Source: Pelagomonas calceolata (taxonomy: Eukaryota > Sar > Pelagophyceae > Pelagomonadales > Pelagomonadaceae). Taken from it: 64,000 nucleotides of DNA. The stretch spans positions 1,798,001-1,862,000 of the forward strand of contig CAKKNE010000001.1 in NCBI GenBank assembly GCA_918797485.1, in the 5' to 3' direction. Shown here piece by piece: positions 1 to 8,912 of the stretch (positions are counted from its first letter, which is position 1; every line of letters begins with the position of its first letter). The position numbers and the translations under genes were made by a program. Under the pieces are notes generated by a model. The model worked only from the letters and a program-made list of their open reading frames with translations. It had not been told where the DNA came from and searched no databases.

Positions 1-1
1 C

Positions 2-1276
2 CGCCCGGAATCGAAAACCGAGGAAACGCCGCGCGGCGCCGCATCATTAGCGGAACTCCTGACGAGCGACAAGCTCAAGCGACTAGCGTTGCCGTACCCC
101 GGCTACCTCGCGGCCTGGCGGCTCGTCAAGGGCCACGGCAAGTGCATCCAGGGCGTCAATGGGAGAAGTACCCATAGGGGTACGTTATGCTATAGCTTCG
201 ACTTTAAGCTGGCCGTGGGCACGCCCGTGCTAGCTGCCAGAGGAGGTACGATCGCGGCGGTCGTCGACCATTTTAGAGGAGGCGGCGCGAAGGCGCATTT
301 GGCGCCCAGAGCGAACTTTGTGGCCGTGCGGCATTCAGACGGGAGTTATGCGCGATATTATCACCTCAAGGAGAAGGGATCTTTATATAAAGTCGGCGAA
401 CGAGTCGGAAGAGGGCAACAAATCGCCTGGAGCGGCAATACCGGTTATACTGGTGGTCCTCATTTACATTTTGATTTAGTTAATTTATTACCGGAGGAGA
501 CGTCTACGCTGCGCATCGTCTCCCCGAAGCACTGCCGTAAACGGTTGCAGTCCGTCGCGGCGGCCTTTTCTTGTGAACTGCCCTCAACACCATTAAGGTG
601 TAAAGTGGTTCACGTCCCGAACGACGCCGTTGCGGGCGACGGCCTACGGATAGAAGGTCCTTGGATCGCTTTATCAGACAGAGACCCGGCCTCGACGTTC
701 TCGGAAAAAATATCATTTTTGGCAGAGCAGGGCGCCTGTGCGGCGATTATTTCCAACAATAGATCCGGTCCCGAGCTCTTCGCGATGGGTGGGTGCGAGA
801 CCGCGTCACCCGTGCCTGCTTGTCTCATCTCGAAGGAGCACGGCATCATGCTCAAGTCGTATCTGGCCGAAGGTAATAGTGTGATTCTCGAATTTGGAAG
901 ACATCCGGCAGTGGAAGGCGCGAAGCCGATGGCGACGCAGTTGTCCGATTATCGAGCAACACCGGGCGCGTTCGACACGCCGCTGTCGTGCAAGTACGGG
1001 CCCGATCTGAGGTATGTGACACGAACGCTACCCGTCGAATTCGTCGACAAGTCGGGCGACGGCTTCGTGCCCAAGCAGGCGAAGACGTATCCGAAGCCGG
1101 TGCTCTGCGTGTCTCCTAGTTGTAGCATGAAGCGGCGGGGCCGGCGGCGGCGGCGCGACGGCCCCGTCGAGCCGTCGGAGCGCGGGCGGGACCGTCGCGT
1201 CGCCGTCGAGCGGCTCGACTCGCGGGAGTCGGAGCGGCGGCCCGACCCTTTAGGGCGCGCGCCGTCGCCGCGCTGA
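2..1276 (+). CDS. M23 (LytM-type) metallopeptidase with PA domain, 5' partial
   Basis: The frame is open to the left edge and has no ATG before the first recognisable domain, so the gene starts outside the window. The first third is an M23 peptidase fold: a GTPVLAARGG strand turn, a YARYYHLKEKG strand, and the hallmark GNTGYTGGPHLHFD with its HxH zinc/catalytic pair. The usual upstream HxxxD ligand block is only partly visible (an FDFKLAVGTPV segment), so activity is uncertain. The middle (about 600-910) resembles a protease-associated (PA) domain: an AFRS-like FLAEQGACAAIISNN segment and a final ISKEHGIMLKSYL helix. The C-terminus is Arg/Ser-rich low complexity. M23 enzymes cleave peptidoglycan cross-links in bacteria; a eukaryotic M23-PA protein suggests bacterial ancestry or secreted use. 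It converges on the next gene with about 100 bp between them. Confidence 0.75.
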   Translation, partial: RPESKTEETPRGAASLAELLTSDKLKRLALPYPGYLAAWRLVKGHGKCIQGVNGRSTHRGTLCYSFDFKLAVGTPVLAARGGTIAAVVDHFRGGGAKAHLAPRANFVAVRHSDGSYARYYHLKEKGSLYKVGERVGRGQQIAWSGNTGYTGGPHLHFDLVNLLPEETSTLRIVSPKHCRKRLQSVAAAFSCELPSTPLRCKVVHVPNDAVAGDGLRIEGPWIALSDRDPASTFSEKISFLAEQGACAAIISNNRSGPELFAMGGCETASPVPACLISKEHGIMLKSYLAEGNSVILEFGRHPAVEGAKPMATQLSDYRATPGAFDTPLSCKYGPDLRYVTRTLPVEFVDKSGDGFVPKQAKTYPKPVLCVSPSCSMKRRGRRRRRDGPVEPSERGRDRRVAVERLDSRESERRPDPLGRAPSPR

Positions 1277-1374
1277 GGCATTTTTCTTATTTCGTAAGTG
1301 TTATAGGGTTACAAGGGATACTACACCGCTACCGGCACACGAGCGGGGTCGGCGGCGAGGGATCGGCCCCGCCG

Positions 1375-3747
1375 CTAGACTTGAAGCGTCTGGATGACGC
1401 GCGCGAGCTTGGAGCGCGTGCCCACCGGGATGCCCATGGCGCGCAGGTCCTCGGCCTCGAGCAGCGCGAGGGTCTCGACGTCGCGGATATCTTCTTGAGC
1501 AAGCACGGGCACGAGGCGCTGGAGGTCGAAGGCGGCCAGGGTGCTTTCGAGCGTCGCGCCGCCGCCCAGCGATGATGAGGGAGCGTAGGACGACGGCGGC
1601 GTGACGACTTGGAGCGACTCCTGTAAGGCAGCGGCGAGCTGCTCGTCCTCGGTCATCGCCGGGCGCGCCGGGGTCGTCTCGCGCAACGAAGCTTGTAAAG
1701 CGGCCGCCAGCTGCGCGTCGTCGTCGTGGGATACGTGGCGAATCTGGCGCGGCGCGCTTCGGCGCGAGGCCTCGAGGACCGCCTGGAGGCTCGCGTCGCT
1801 GTCGCCCGCGTAAGAAGCGTAGTTCTCGCGGCAGGAAGCCGCGATGGCCCGGTTCAGCGCCATCTCTTCGGCGTCAGCCGAGGGAGGCGCGCGGTGCGGA
1901 AGCACGGCGGCGGGCGGCCGCGGCAGGCGCGGCGCGCCCAACAGGCCCGTCGAGATCGAGCCCGTCGGCGCGGCCCGCGCCGGCGGCGCCCGCGCGGGGG
2001 CGTTGCCGCGGCGGCGCGGTTCCGAGCTTGGCGGCGGCGGCACCACGCGGCGCCGGGGCGGCGGGCCGGAGAGGAGGTGCTCGGGGATGACTTGGGCGCG
2101 GCGCAGCGGCGGCGCGATCGGGGCGTCGCGGCCGCGGCCCCGGCCGCGGCCGCGGCCCGCCCCGCGCCCGCGGCCCGCGGAGGCGGCCGGAGCTCTTGGC
2201 GACGCCCGGGGCGACGCTCGCGGCGAGGCCGGCGCCGCCGCCTCGGCGACGTCGAGCGACGGCGCGCGGCGCCGCCCTTGACTTTCCTTGCGCACGCGCG
2301 CCGACAGCGACCGCCCGGCGAGCTCCGTGCCGTCGAGCGCTGCCGCCGCGGCCTCGGCCTGCGCCAGCGTCCGGAAGCCGACGGCCGCGCGGCCCTTCGC
2401 CGTGAGCTCGACGCGGCCGAAGGACTTGCCGACGATAGAACCGATGTGTTCCTTCAAGTCGTAGCGCTTCGTGTCGTAGTTCAGGTTCGCGAGCGTGACG
2501 ACGGCTCCGTCTTTGCTGTCCTCGTCGGCCTCGGCGGCCGGCGCGTAGACCATGACGTCGACCGCGAAGCGCGCGTCGCCCTTGCGCCCGATCGCGTACT
2601 CGACTTTATCTCCGACTCGGAGAGATGTGCCGCGCCGAACACCGGATACGCGCACGGCGATGCGGCCGCCGGACCCTTGCTCCGCCGGCTCGATGCCGCC
2701 TCGGGACCCGTCCCAGCGGACCACCGTGCCGGTGACGCGCTTCTTCTGCTTCGCAGGAGGATCGCCGTCGACACATTCCAAACAAGCGCCCTCCGCGAGG
2801 CCGATGGCGCCGGCCGTCTCGTCTCCATAGACGTCGCCGCCCTTGTACAGGAACCTTAGAGTATCAACAGACGCACCTAACCCGTCGGCGTAGGCGCCGA
2901 AGACCCGCGCGAGCTTCGTCGACGTCCGGAGCTTGACCGTCGTGTCCTCTTCACTCGAATCTTTGCGGCGGTCGCGGACGACGATGGTCATGATCTCGTC
3001 GGGGACGGCCTCCTTGGCCTTCTTGGGCTTCTTCTTTTTCTTCTTCTTCCTCGCGACGGGCGACGGCGGCGCCTCGGGCTCGGGCTCGGGCTCGGGCGCG
3101 CGCGCGCAGGCCGCCATCATGTCGCTCAGGCCCGGCGCCGCCCGCCGGGTGGCGGGCTTCCGGGCCCCGACGTCGGACTCGCTCCGCGCGCGCTTGCGCT
3201 CCAAAGCCTCGGCCTCCATCTTGGCCGCGAGGGCCTCGGCGCGCGCGGCGGCCGCCGCCGCGCAGGCCGGGCCGCAGAACCGCGTCGGGTCGAAGTCGCA
3301 CCTGTGGGCAAGGCAATCAGTGAGTGGGGTGCTCAGTGGCGGAGATGCGACGCGACAATTTGATTTATGCACCGACTCGCACTTCTCATTACTACCGAGG
3401 ACAAAGTTTGGGCACTGGCGGCCGTCCTCCTTGACGTGGGCGCAGCGCCGCCGCGCCGGCGCCTCGGCCTCTTCCTCTTCCATGTCCGGGCCGCGCGCGC
3501 CCGACCAGCAGATGCCCTGCTCGTCGACCTCTTCGGCTTCCTCGTCGGACTCCTCCTCGTCGGAGCCGGACTCGTCGTAGACGTCGGCGCGGCGGCGGCG
3601 CGGCGCTTCTTCCTCGAGCTGCCGGAGCTTCCGGACTCTGCCGAGGGTCGCCTCGTCCCACTGCTTTTTGGAGGTCTCGTCGTAGCCAGCTTTTTCTAAC
3701 TCATCGCGGAGGTAGTCGATCTCCTCCTCGCGACTGGCGAAGACCAT
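1375..3747 (-). CDS. Ubiquitin-like/cold-shock/RRM/UIM/SAM multidomain RNA-binding protein
   Basis: Two exons (3747-3383, 3301-1375; 763 residues). From the N-terminus: an acidic stretch; a Cys-rich zinc-binding block completed by splicing (NEKC joined to DFDPTRFCGPAC); a poly-Lys basic patch; a ubiquitin/SUMO-like fold (MTIVVRDRR ... LRFLYKGGDVYGDETAG); a cold-shock-like domain (VTGTVVRWDGSRGGIEP); an RRM (VVTLANLNYDTKRYDL ... GRAAVGFRT); RG repeats; a Pro-rich stretch; at least two UIM-type motifs (DDAQLAAALQASL, DEQLAAALQESL); and a C-terminal SAM domain (FDLQRLVPVLAQEDI). It probably binds RNA through the CSD, RRM and RG repeats and ubiquitin through the UIMs. The 81-bp intron is in phase and stop-free, so it could be missed; an almost perfect 8-bp duplication (gtgcgagt/gtgcgact) defines its edges. 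I know no single named orthologue. Confidence 0.8.
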   Translation of the reverse strand: MVFASREEEIDYLRDELEKAGYDETSKKQWDEATLGRVRKLRQLEEEAPRRRRADVYDESGSDEEESDEEAEEVDEQGICWSGARGPDMEEEEAEAPARRRCAHVKEDGRQCPNFVLGSNEKCESVHKSNCRVASPPLSTPLTDCLAHRCDFDPTRFCGPACAAAAAARAEALAAKMEAEALERKRARSESDVGARKPATRRAAPGLSDMMAACARAPEPEPEPEAPPSPVARKKKKKKKPKKAKEAVPDEIMTIVVRDRRKDSSEEDTTVKLRTSTKLARVFGAYADGLGASVDTLRFLYKGGDVYGDETAGAIGLAEGACLECVDGDPPAKQKKRVTGTVVRWDGSRGGIEPAEQGSGGRIAVRVSGVRRGTSLRVGDKVEYAIGRKGDARFAVDVMVYAPAAEADEDSKDGAVVTLANLNYDTKRYDLKEHIGSIVGKSFGRVELTAKGRAAVGFRTLAQAEAAAAALDGTELAGRSLSARVRKESQGRRRAPSLDVAEAAAPASPRASPRASPRAPAASAGRGRGAGRGRGRGRGRDAPIAPPLRRAQVIPEHLLSGPPPRRRVVPPPPSSEPRRRGNAPARAPPARAAPTGSISTGLLGAPRLPRPPAAVLPHRAPPSADAEEMALNRAIAASCRENYASYAGDSDASLQAVLEASRRSAPRQIRHVSHDDDAQLAAALQASLRETTPARPAMTEDEQLAAALQESLQVVTPPSSYAPSSSLGGGATLESTLAAFDLQRLVPVLAQEDIRDVETLALLEAEDLRAMGIPVGTRSKLARVIQTLQV
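3302..3382 (-). mobile_element. Introner-derived intron in the UBL/CSD/RRM gene
   Basis: On the gene strand the intron begins with the left target duplication gtgcgagt (3382-3375) and ends in ccttgcccacag; the right duplication gtgcgact follows at once (7 of 8 match). Removing left copy plus element rejoins a Cys-rich motif. The 3' part has the cactcactgatt segment also seen before other introner acceptors in this window. Confidence 0.8.
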
Positions 3748-4065
3748 GGCTGCGCGTACCCGCTCCGCAGAGCCTGCTTCTTATGGGCCTTGTGAGAGGG
3801 CGCTAGGTCCTCCTAGGGCCCGCTGACTGCTGCGCGTGCCAGGATATGTTCCCAGGGTTGCTCCACTGCTGTGGCTTGAACTGGTTCACCCCGCGTGGGG
3901 TTTAGAGCACAGACCCAGGCGCTCGAGCCTGATTTGCTTGCTAGTGTCTACACCGCTAGCTAAAACGCAAAGATGAGGTCCTAGCACCGTAACATCGACT
4001 CTTAAAGACGAGGAGGCAGTCACGCCACCCACGCGAAGAGCAAAGACTAGCACAGACTATACTTA
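3748..4065. other. Intergenic region with a CTAG palindrome
   Basis: Spacer between two minus-strand genes. No credible ORF. It holds one copy of the recurring GCTAGTG/CGCTAGC palindrome. Confidence 0.6.
3936..3960 (+). promoter_or_regulatory. CTAG palindromic element, copy 1
   Basis: GCTAGTG arm, short loop, CGCTAGC arm; 189 bp upstream of the minus-strand start at 3747. The arms can pair over 7 bp with one G-T wobble. Confidence 0.5.
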
Positions 4066-6486
4066 TCAGATCCCCAGCGAGTTCAACCCGTCGCGCGACG
4101 GCACCTTATGCATTGAAGGATTGAAGAACGCCAACAGCTTGTCCAAGTCGTACGACGCCGCCAGCAACAGTTGATCAAGTTTCTCGAGCTGGGGCCGCCC
4201 GTCAATACCTCGAGCCTTCATGGCGTCCACGAAGAAGTCGGCGACGACCCCTGTCAAGTACTGGAGGGCCTGGGGCGCCTTCGCGTGCTCCTTCCGCAGC
4301 TCGTCGGCGTGCTCGTGGATGTACCTATATTCCTCCTCGAGCCACCTCGTATCTTCTTCCGCCGTCGCGATCTCGTGGATCGCATCGATCAACTCCACTC
4401 GTTCCGCGAGCTTTCGCTGGTACTTGAGCTTGGGGTCAATCAGTCTCAAGAATGATGGTATGGACTGCTCATCCAACACTAAATGGTCGGAGACCTCCTG
4501 CCTGAGTCGGACCGCTTCCTTCGAGATGTGCTCCTTGAGGATAGCTAGGGCGCTTATGCTATCGGAACATATTCTAGCTTTGTTCTCTTGGTAGTCGCAC
4601 TCCACACAGCCTCCGGTGTAGACGTTCTCGAAGCAGAGGCGGTGCTGGAGGTCGAGGATGGGTGGTGGCTTTGCCGGTTCCGGTGGTGCTTCCTCCTTGG
4701 CCTCTGGCTCTTTGGCCTCCTCGCGGACGGCGTCCGGGAAACAGGCCTGCGCCTCCTTCAGTATTTCTGCAAACTCATCGTCGTCATCTCTCGGATATCG
4801 TAGCGAGTCCTTTGGTATATCCTCTTTTTGCTCGTCAGCCTTGGCACTTGTCTCCTCCTTTTGTAGCGTCGGTCTCGGAGACGACGACCGCGGCTGCGTT
4901 CGAGGGGGGCACTCCGGCAAACAAGACCGCAGCCAGTCGTGCGCGTTTTGCGACGTAAACGTGCCTTCCAGCGTCAAGATGTTCTTCGGTCTTGCGAGTT
5001 GATCAGCTGTCAATTCATGGACGCGTCGGTGTAAGGACAAAGCAGGTACCCGAAAGTCGACGACTCGACCGATCTTCGGCTGTCCTCTAGCAACAACAAC
5101 GCACCTCAAGTCCCCCGGCTCGCCCTCCACAGTCCTAACACAAAACCTGAGAGCGTGCTGGTCGTCTTGGCAGCGGAACGCGGCGAGTAATTTTGTAGGT
5201 GGTTTTCCTGGCAGATCATGCCTTGGATCAGGCTCACAGGTCGAGACGACAGCCGTCGCGTCGGCGCCGTCCTCCAACAGGTCCAAAGATGAGCTTGATC
5301 GTAAGTGTACTAAGTCAATAGGTACTGGTAACTCGAGCGAGATTTGATAACACGCTCGCTCGGCATCCAACGAACATTCGCCTCGGGGCACGAAACCCCG
5401 ATTGCTGGACGAGGCTTTCGAAGGAGATGTCTGTGCCTTCTCTCGGGCCCGGTGGACCTTTTCTCTCAATTCTTGAACGTCTTTTTTCAATAACTCAATT
5501 TTCTCTTTCGCTCGAGAAGCTTCGGCATCCACATCCACCTTCATGGGCTCGTTCGAGAACGATGTTATTCTACCAGCAAAGGTGCACACTACAATATCGT
5601 CATTCGAAGATGAAGAGACGCGGCCACATCTCAGCGAATGAATGGCCTCGTTGAGCGACTGCGACCAGGCTACCGTAGGTACGCCATCCCCAAAGGATAT
5701 GACCTCCACCAACCCGTCGGCCCGGCCGACGACGACGTCCAACTGACCGTCTCTAGTTAAGTCAAAGCATGCTAGACAAGTCACCTTCGCGTCACCACCG
5801 ATTGACCAGGCCTCCTTCGTGTTGAGCGTCGACTCTTTGCAGAGGTAGCAACTTATAGAACCGCCCTCGTCCCCTACTATGAGTTCGTAGGCCCGTGATG
5901 TTACTTCCCGTACTGTTAAAGCTGATGCGGGCCGCTCGGTAGAGATCTCCCCTATGAGTTCATCCTTTTGTACCATTCTAATTCGTCTGTCTTTACACCC
6001 CAGAAACACGTGATGCTCATCCGCAAACCGCTGGACGTGCATGGCCGTGATTCGATCCGGACACGTGTAGAAGCCGTCGTCGGCACCGTCTCTGTATCTT
6101 GAGTGAGCATATTCGCCGCCCGTAAACAATAAAGCTTCATCTACGGACAGGAAGCGGATCGGTTCTACTAACGAAGATTGCAGTGAAAAAAATTGCTTGC
6201 CCTTCCTCCCTAGACCGACGACGACCTGCCCGACGGCACAAAAGACCCGATCCTTGACCTTCCCGCCGCCCGTACACACGGCCTGCACGCCGCCCTTGCC
6301 CGCGCTCGTCTTGAAGATCGACTTGGCGTCGCCTCGTTTCACCTCAAAGGCCTGGACGTCGCCGTTGTCGTCGCCGACGACAATTCGCAGTCGCCCCGAC
6401 TTCTTGTCCTCGGTCAGGGCCAGCGTATTGAGGTGTGAGATGGTGCCGACCTGGCAGAGGTCGCTGCGTTCCAGCGTGAGCTCCAT
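4066..6486 (-). CDS. BBS7: BBSome subunit BBS7
   Basis: Intronless, 806 residues (human BBS7 is 715). The N-terminus matches the BBS7 pattern: a MELTLERSDLCQVG opening, then VVGDDNGDVQAFEVKRG and repeated short beta-strand units typical of its seven-bladed propeller (to about residue 320). A coiled coil follows (about 320-355, EKIELLKKDVQELREKV), then a beta-sandwich region, an acidic insertion with EAKE repeats that is longer than in animals, and a helical C-terminus ending near FFNPSMHKVPSRDG. The BBSome is the IFT-linked coat that moves membrane proteins in and out of cilia, so BBS7 suggests the organism builds a flagellum at some stage or has repurposed the complex. The start is the first ATG, 262 bp from a CTAG palindrome shared with the divergent LETM1-like gene. 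Confidence 0.88.
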   Translation of the reverse strand: MELTLERSDLCQVGTISHLNTLALTEDKKSGRLRIVVGDDNGDVQAFEVKRGDAKSIFKTSAGKGGVQAVCTGGGKVKDRVFCAVGQVVVGLGRKGKQFFSLQSSLVEPIRFLSVDEALLFTGGEYAHSRYRDGADDGFYTCPDRITAMHVQRFADEHHVFLGCKDRRIRMVQKDELIGEISTERPASALTVREVTSRAYELIVGDEGGSISCYLCKESTLNTKEAWSIGGDAKVTCLACFDLTRDGQLDVVVGRADGLVEVISFGDGVPTVAWSQSLNEAIHSLRCGRVSSSSNDDIVVCTFAGRITSFSNEPMKVDVDAEASRAKEKIELLKKDVQELREKVHRAREKAQTSPSKASSSNRGFVPRGECSLDAERACYQISLELPVPIDLVHLRSSSSLDLLEDGADATAVVSTCEPDPRHDLPGKPPTKLLAAFRCQDDQHALRFCVRTVEGEPGDLRCVVVARGQPKIGRVVDFRVPALSLHRRVHELTADQLARPKNILTLEGTFTSQNAHDWLRSCLPECPPRTQPRSSSPRPTLQKEETSAKADEQKEDIPKDSLRYPRDDDDEFAEILKEAQACFPDAVREEAKEPEAKEEAPPEPAKPPPILDLQHRLCFENVYTGGCVECDYQENKARICSDSISALAILKEHISKEAVRLRQEVSDHLVLDEQSIPSFLRLIDPKLKYQRKLAERVELIDAIHEIATAEEDTRWLEEEYRYIHEHADELRKEHAKAPQALQYLTGVVADFFVDAMKARGIDGRPQLEKLDQLLLAASYDLDKLLAFFNPSMHKVPSRDGLNSLGI

Positions 6487-6944
6487 GCTTGTGTGTGTGC
6501 CTCACAGAGTGGGCAAACCTGCAGCTACTGGTGTCGCGCTTCTGCCAGCAGCTGCGACCGCTTCTGACGACCGCGACGAGTGCGTTCGCCGGCCGGCCGG
6601 CAGCGGTACGAGCACGCGCCGCGCGGCGGGGCTGCCTCTTTTGTTTGCTCGACTCCTGGAGACGAATCTGCGCCGGCGCCCGCCATCGCTTCGAGAGTCG
6701 TCGGCGGCGGGTGCTCAGCGTCTACGGACTCCTCGCGGACGACTTTTGCTAGCGGTATTTAGGCACTAGAGCAATGATGCAAGCAGCCGGCTTTGGTCGC
6801 GACGCTGGCTCATAGCCGTTTCGTAAGAGGCACAGCCACACGCCTGTGGATACGTGCCCTATCGACGGAGCGAGCGCTTCCAGACAAAGGCGCCGGAAAC
6901 GCTCCGCCAGCCACGGAGAGCGCCTCAATATAAGTGTCAGCACT
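6487..6944. other. Divergent promoter region BBS7/LETM1-like
   Basis: 458 bp between divergent genes. It has a variant CTAG palindrome and a cctcaatataagtgt stretch just before the LETM1-like start. Frames running through here are rejected as coding because the signal-peptide Met at 6945 explains the downstream gene. Confidence 0.5.
6748..6772 (-). promoter_or_regulatory. CTAG palindromic element, copy 2 (variant)
   Basis: Reads GCTAGCGG ... CACTAGAGC on the plus strand, the inverted orientation of the consensus with one changed arm. It lies 173 bp before the start at 6945 and 262 bp before the BBS7 start. Confidence 0.4.
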
Positions 6945-8855
6945 ATGTTGCGGCGCCTCGTCGTCGTAGGAGCGGCCGTAGGCGTCGCCGCGTTCCAGCT
7001 GCCGGTACAGAATTGTAAGAGACCGGCGCGGCCCACGAAAACCGCCGCCGCGCTCATCGAGGACACGCAAGCGACAAGCGCAGCCGTGCCCGACGCGGCC
7101 GAGAACAGCCTCGACTCGGCGGCCGGCGTGCCCCCGGAGACGGACACCTTCGCGCCCCCCAAACGCGACGTCTCTCGGACATTACGGCTCCGCGATTCAG
7201 TATGGGTGCGGCAGGCCATGGACGATTTAGTAGCAGCGGAATTCGCTCTACGCTTGGAGCTCGAGGAGTCCCAGCAGGACGAGGAGGAGTCCTTTGTTGA
7301 TTTTGCGCGACTGCGGGAACAACTTGATAGCAGACTGGTCGAGCTCGAGTCCGGTGCTGGGAAGAGTAAAATAGCCGCGCGAGACCGAGCAGCATTGCGT
7401 TCAAGAGCAAGAGACACCGCAGCAGCTCTCGCGGACGCCGAGGCCGCGGCGGCGGCCCGCCGCTCGTCCGACCACGTCGAGGAGGTCGTCGAAGAGGAAG
7501 AGGACAAGCAGTTCTGGCGGGAGTTGTTGGCCGAGTTGCGGCGCCGAAGGGACGCCGTCGCGGAACTGGGCTGGTACGCTCTCAAAGGACCGCCCAAGAA
7601 CAAACTGCAGACGAACAGGACCGCTGTACTTTATGTGAGGCAAGACGGAAGTGTCGATTGGGAGGGCGCCTTGCAAGGCGCCAAGGCGGCCACGGCCTTC
7701 TCCGTAGACTTATGGAGACGCATCAACGGCGTCTCCGAGGAACCGCCGGCGACCGATGAACCTGAAGTAGAAGTGCCCTTCGCCGAGTCCGGGAGCTTCT
7801 CGCAGCAGAGAAGGGAGGCCGGTTTGAAGGCCAAGGCGTCGCAGGCCGTGTCGGCGGCCGAGGCTCTGTTGGCGGCGAGGCAGGCTTTGGACGACGTCGA
7901 CGAAATAAGTGGCGCGAAGGCTCGCGCTGCGTTCCGGAGAGCGACGGCTCTGTTGGGCGAGGCCGAGGGCAACTACGTGTCTGCGAGATTGGAGTTGGCT
8001 TTAGAACGGTGCTGTGCCGCGCTAGAAGCTTCCTTAGATGCGTCGACGTCACCGGTGGAGATCCAGGACAGACGAGTCGTGGCCGAGTTCGCTCTATTGG
8101 ACGCTCAGTTGGTAGCGTTGGCCCGGGACGCTCGCAGTGTCGGTGCGGCTATCTTGCGAGCGGAATTGGACATGCTCGGCAAGGAGATCCGAGATTTCAG
8201 TAATAGGTTAGGAATCGACCGGTTCGATAATGTGAGGGCCTTTTACGACGCGCTCAAGGCGAGCGGCGAGTTCGAGGACTCTGCTTTATTATTGGTGTTC
8301 GACGAGGCGCAACTCGGTAAATTGGCGGGCGGTTCGAAGGAGCGGCCCCAGGAGACGTCACTAGGGTTGTTATTGCGCTCTAGGGCGGCGAAGGCCGGTT
8401 CGGGCAAGCGCTTCAGCTCGAACATGCTCTCAGGCGTAGGAGCCTTCTACGACGCCATCGCGAACTTCCTGTCTTCCATGCGGACGCAAATCAGTAGGGG
8501 ATGGACCTTTTATGTCGACGGTTCACGGCTGCTCTTCAACGATGTGGGCTTCTCGGCGTCGCTTGTTGGTCGTGCGTTTGCTGGCGAGACGCTGGTGCCT
8601 CGCGACGTGCGCGTACTCCGGAGGACGGTGAAGGACCTGCTCACGACCGTGCCCTTCATTATCATCCTGCTGATACCTCTGTCACCAGTGGGCCACGTCT
8701 TCGTCTTCGGGGCGATCCAGCGCTTCTTCCCGGACTTCTTTCCCTCGTGCTACACCGAGCGGCGGCAGAATTTGGTGAAGTTGTATGCCGCGGCCGAACT
8801 AGATCGACTACCGGAGCGGCGGAAGCCGGGCGCGGACACGATCTTCAAGCTCTAG
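6945..8855 (+). CDS. LETM1-domain protein, plastid-targeted
   Basis: 636 residues from the ATG at 6945. This start is chosen because it gives a signal peptide (MLRRLVVVGAAVGVAAF) with Phe at the predicted cleavage point and then a basic Pro/Thr-rich stretch, the bipartite plastid presequence of algae with secondary red plastids; an upstream in-frame ATG at 6846 would hide it. The middle is Ala/Glu-rich and helical with coiled-coil character. The C-terminus (about 515-605) is LETM1-like: a helix, then VLRRTVKDLLTTVPFIIILL, one membrane span, a Pro-containing loop and FGAIQRFFPDFFPS, matching the LxRTxxDxxxxxPF ... FPxxxPS pattern. LETM1 of the mitochondrial inner membrane handles K+/H+ or Ca2+/H+ exchange; plants also have plastid LETM1-like proteins. 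An ion-homeostasis role in a plastid membrane is inferred. Confidence 0.78.
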   Translation: MLRRLVVVGAAVGVAAFQLPVQNCKRPARPTKTAAALIEDTQATSAAVPDAAENSLDSAAGVPPETDTFAPPKRDVSRTLRLRDSVWVRQAMDDLVAAEFALRLELEESQQDEEESFVDFARLREQLDSRLVELESGAGKSKIAARDRAALRSRARDTAAALADAEAAAAARRSSDHVEEVVEEEEDKQFWRELLAELRRRRDAVAELGWYALKGPPKNKLQTNRTAVLYVRQDGSVDWEGALQGAKAATAFSVDLWRRINGVSEEPPATDEPEVEVPFAESGSFSQQRREAGLKAKASQAVSAAEALLAARQALDDVDEISGAKARAAFRRATALLGEAEGNYVSARLELALERCCAALEASLDASTSPVEIQDRRVVAEFALLDAQLVALARDARSVGAAILRAELDMLGKEIRDFSNRLGIDRFDNVRAFYDALKASGEFEDSALLLVFDEAQLGKLAGGSKERPQETSLGLLLRSRAAKAGSGKRFSSNMLSGVGAFYDAIANFLSSMRTQISRGWTFYVDGSRLLFNDVGFSASLVGRAFAGETLVPRDVRVLRRTVKDLLTTVPFIIILLIPLSPVGHVFVFGAIQRFFPDFFPSCYTERRQNLVKLYAAAELDRLPERRKPGADTIFKL

Positions 8856-8912
8856 GTCTGGGTAACTTGTGGGTTTGGGTCTTACTCGTCGCTTTGCCAC
8901 CATTATTCATTT

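Noticed and set aside
1726-2859. Long plus-strand ORF opposite the UBL/CSD/RRM gene
   Set aside because: Arg-rich shadow of a GC-rich coding strand; the minus strand has clear domains.
6846-6944. Upstream ATG of the LETM1-like gene
   Set aside because: Starting there hides the bipartite presequence beginning at 6945.
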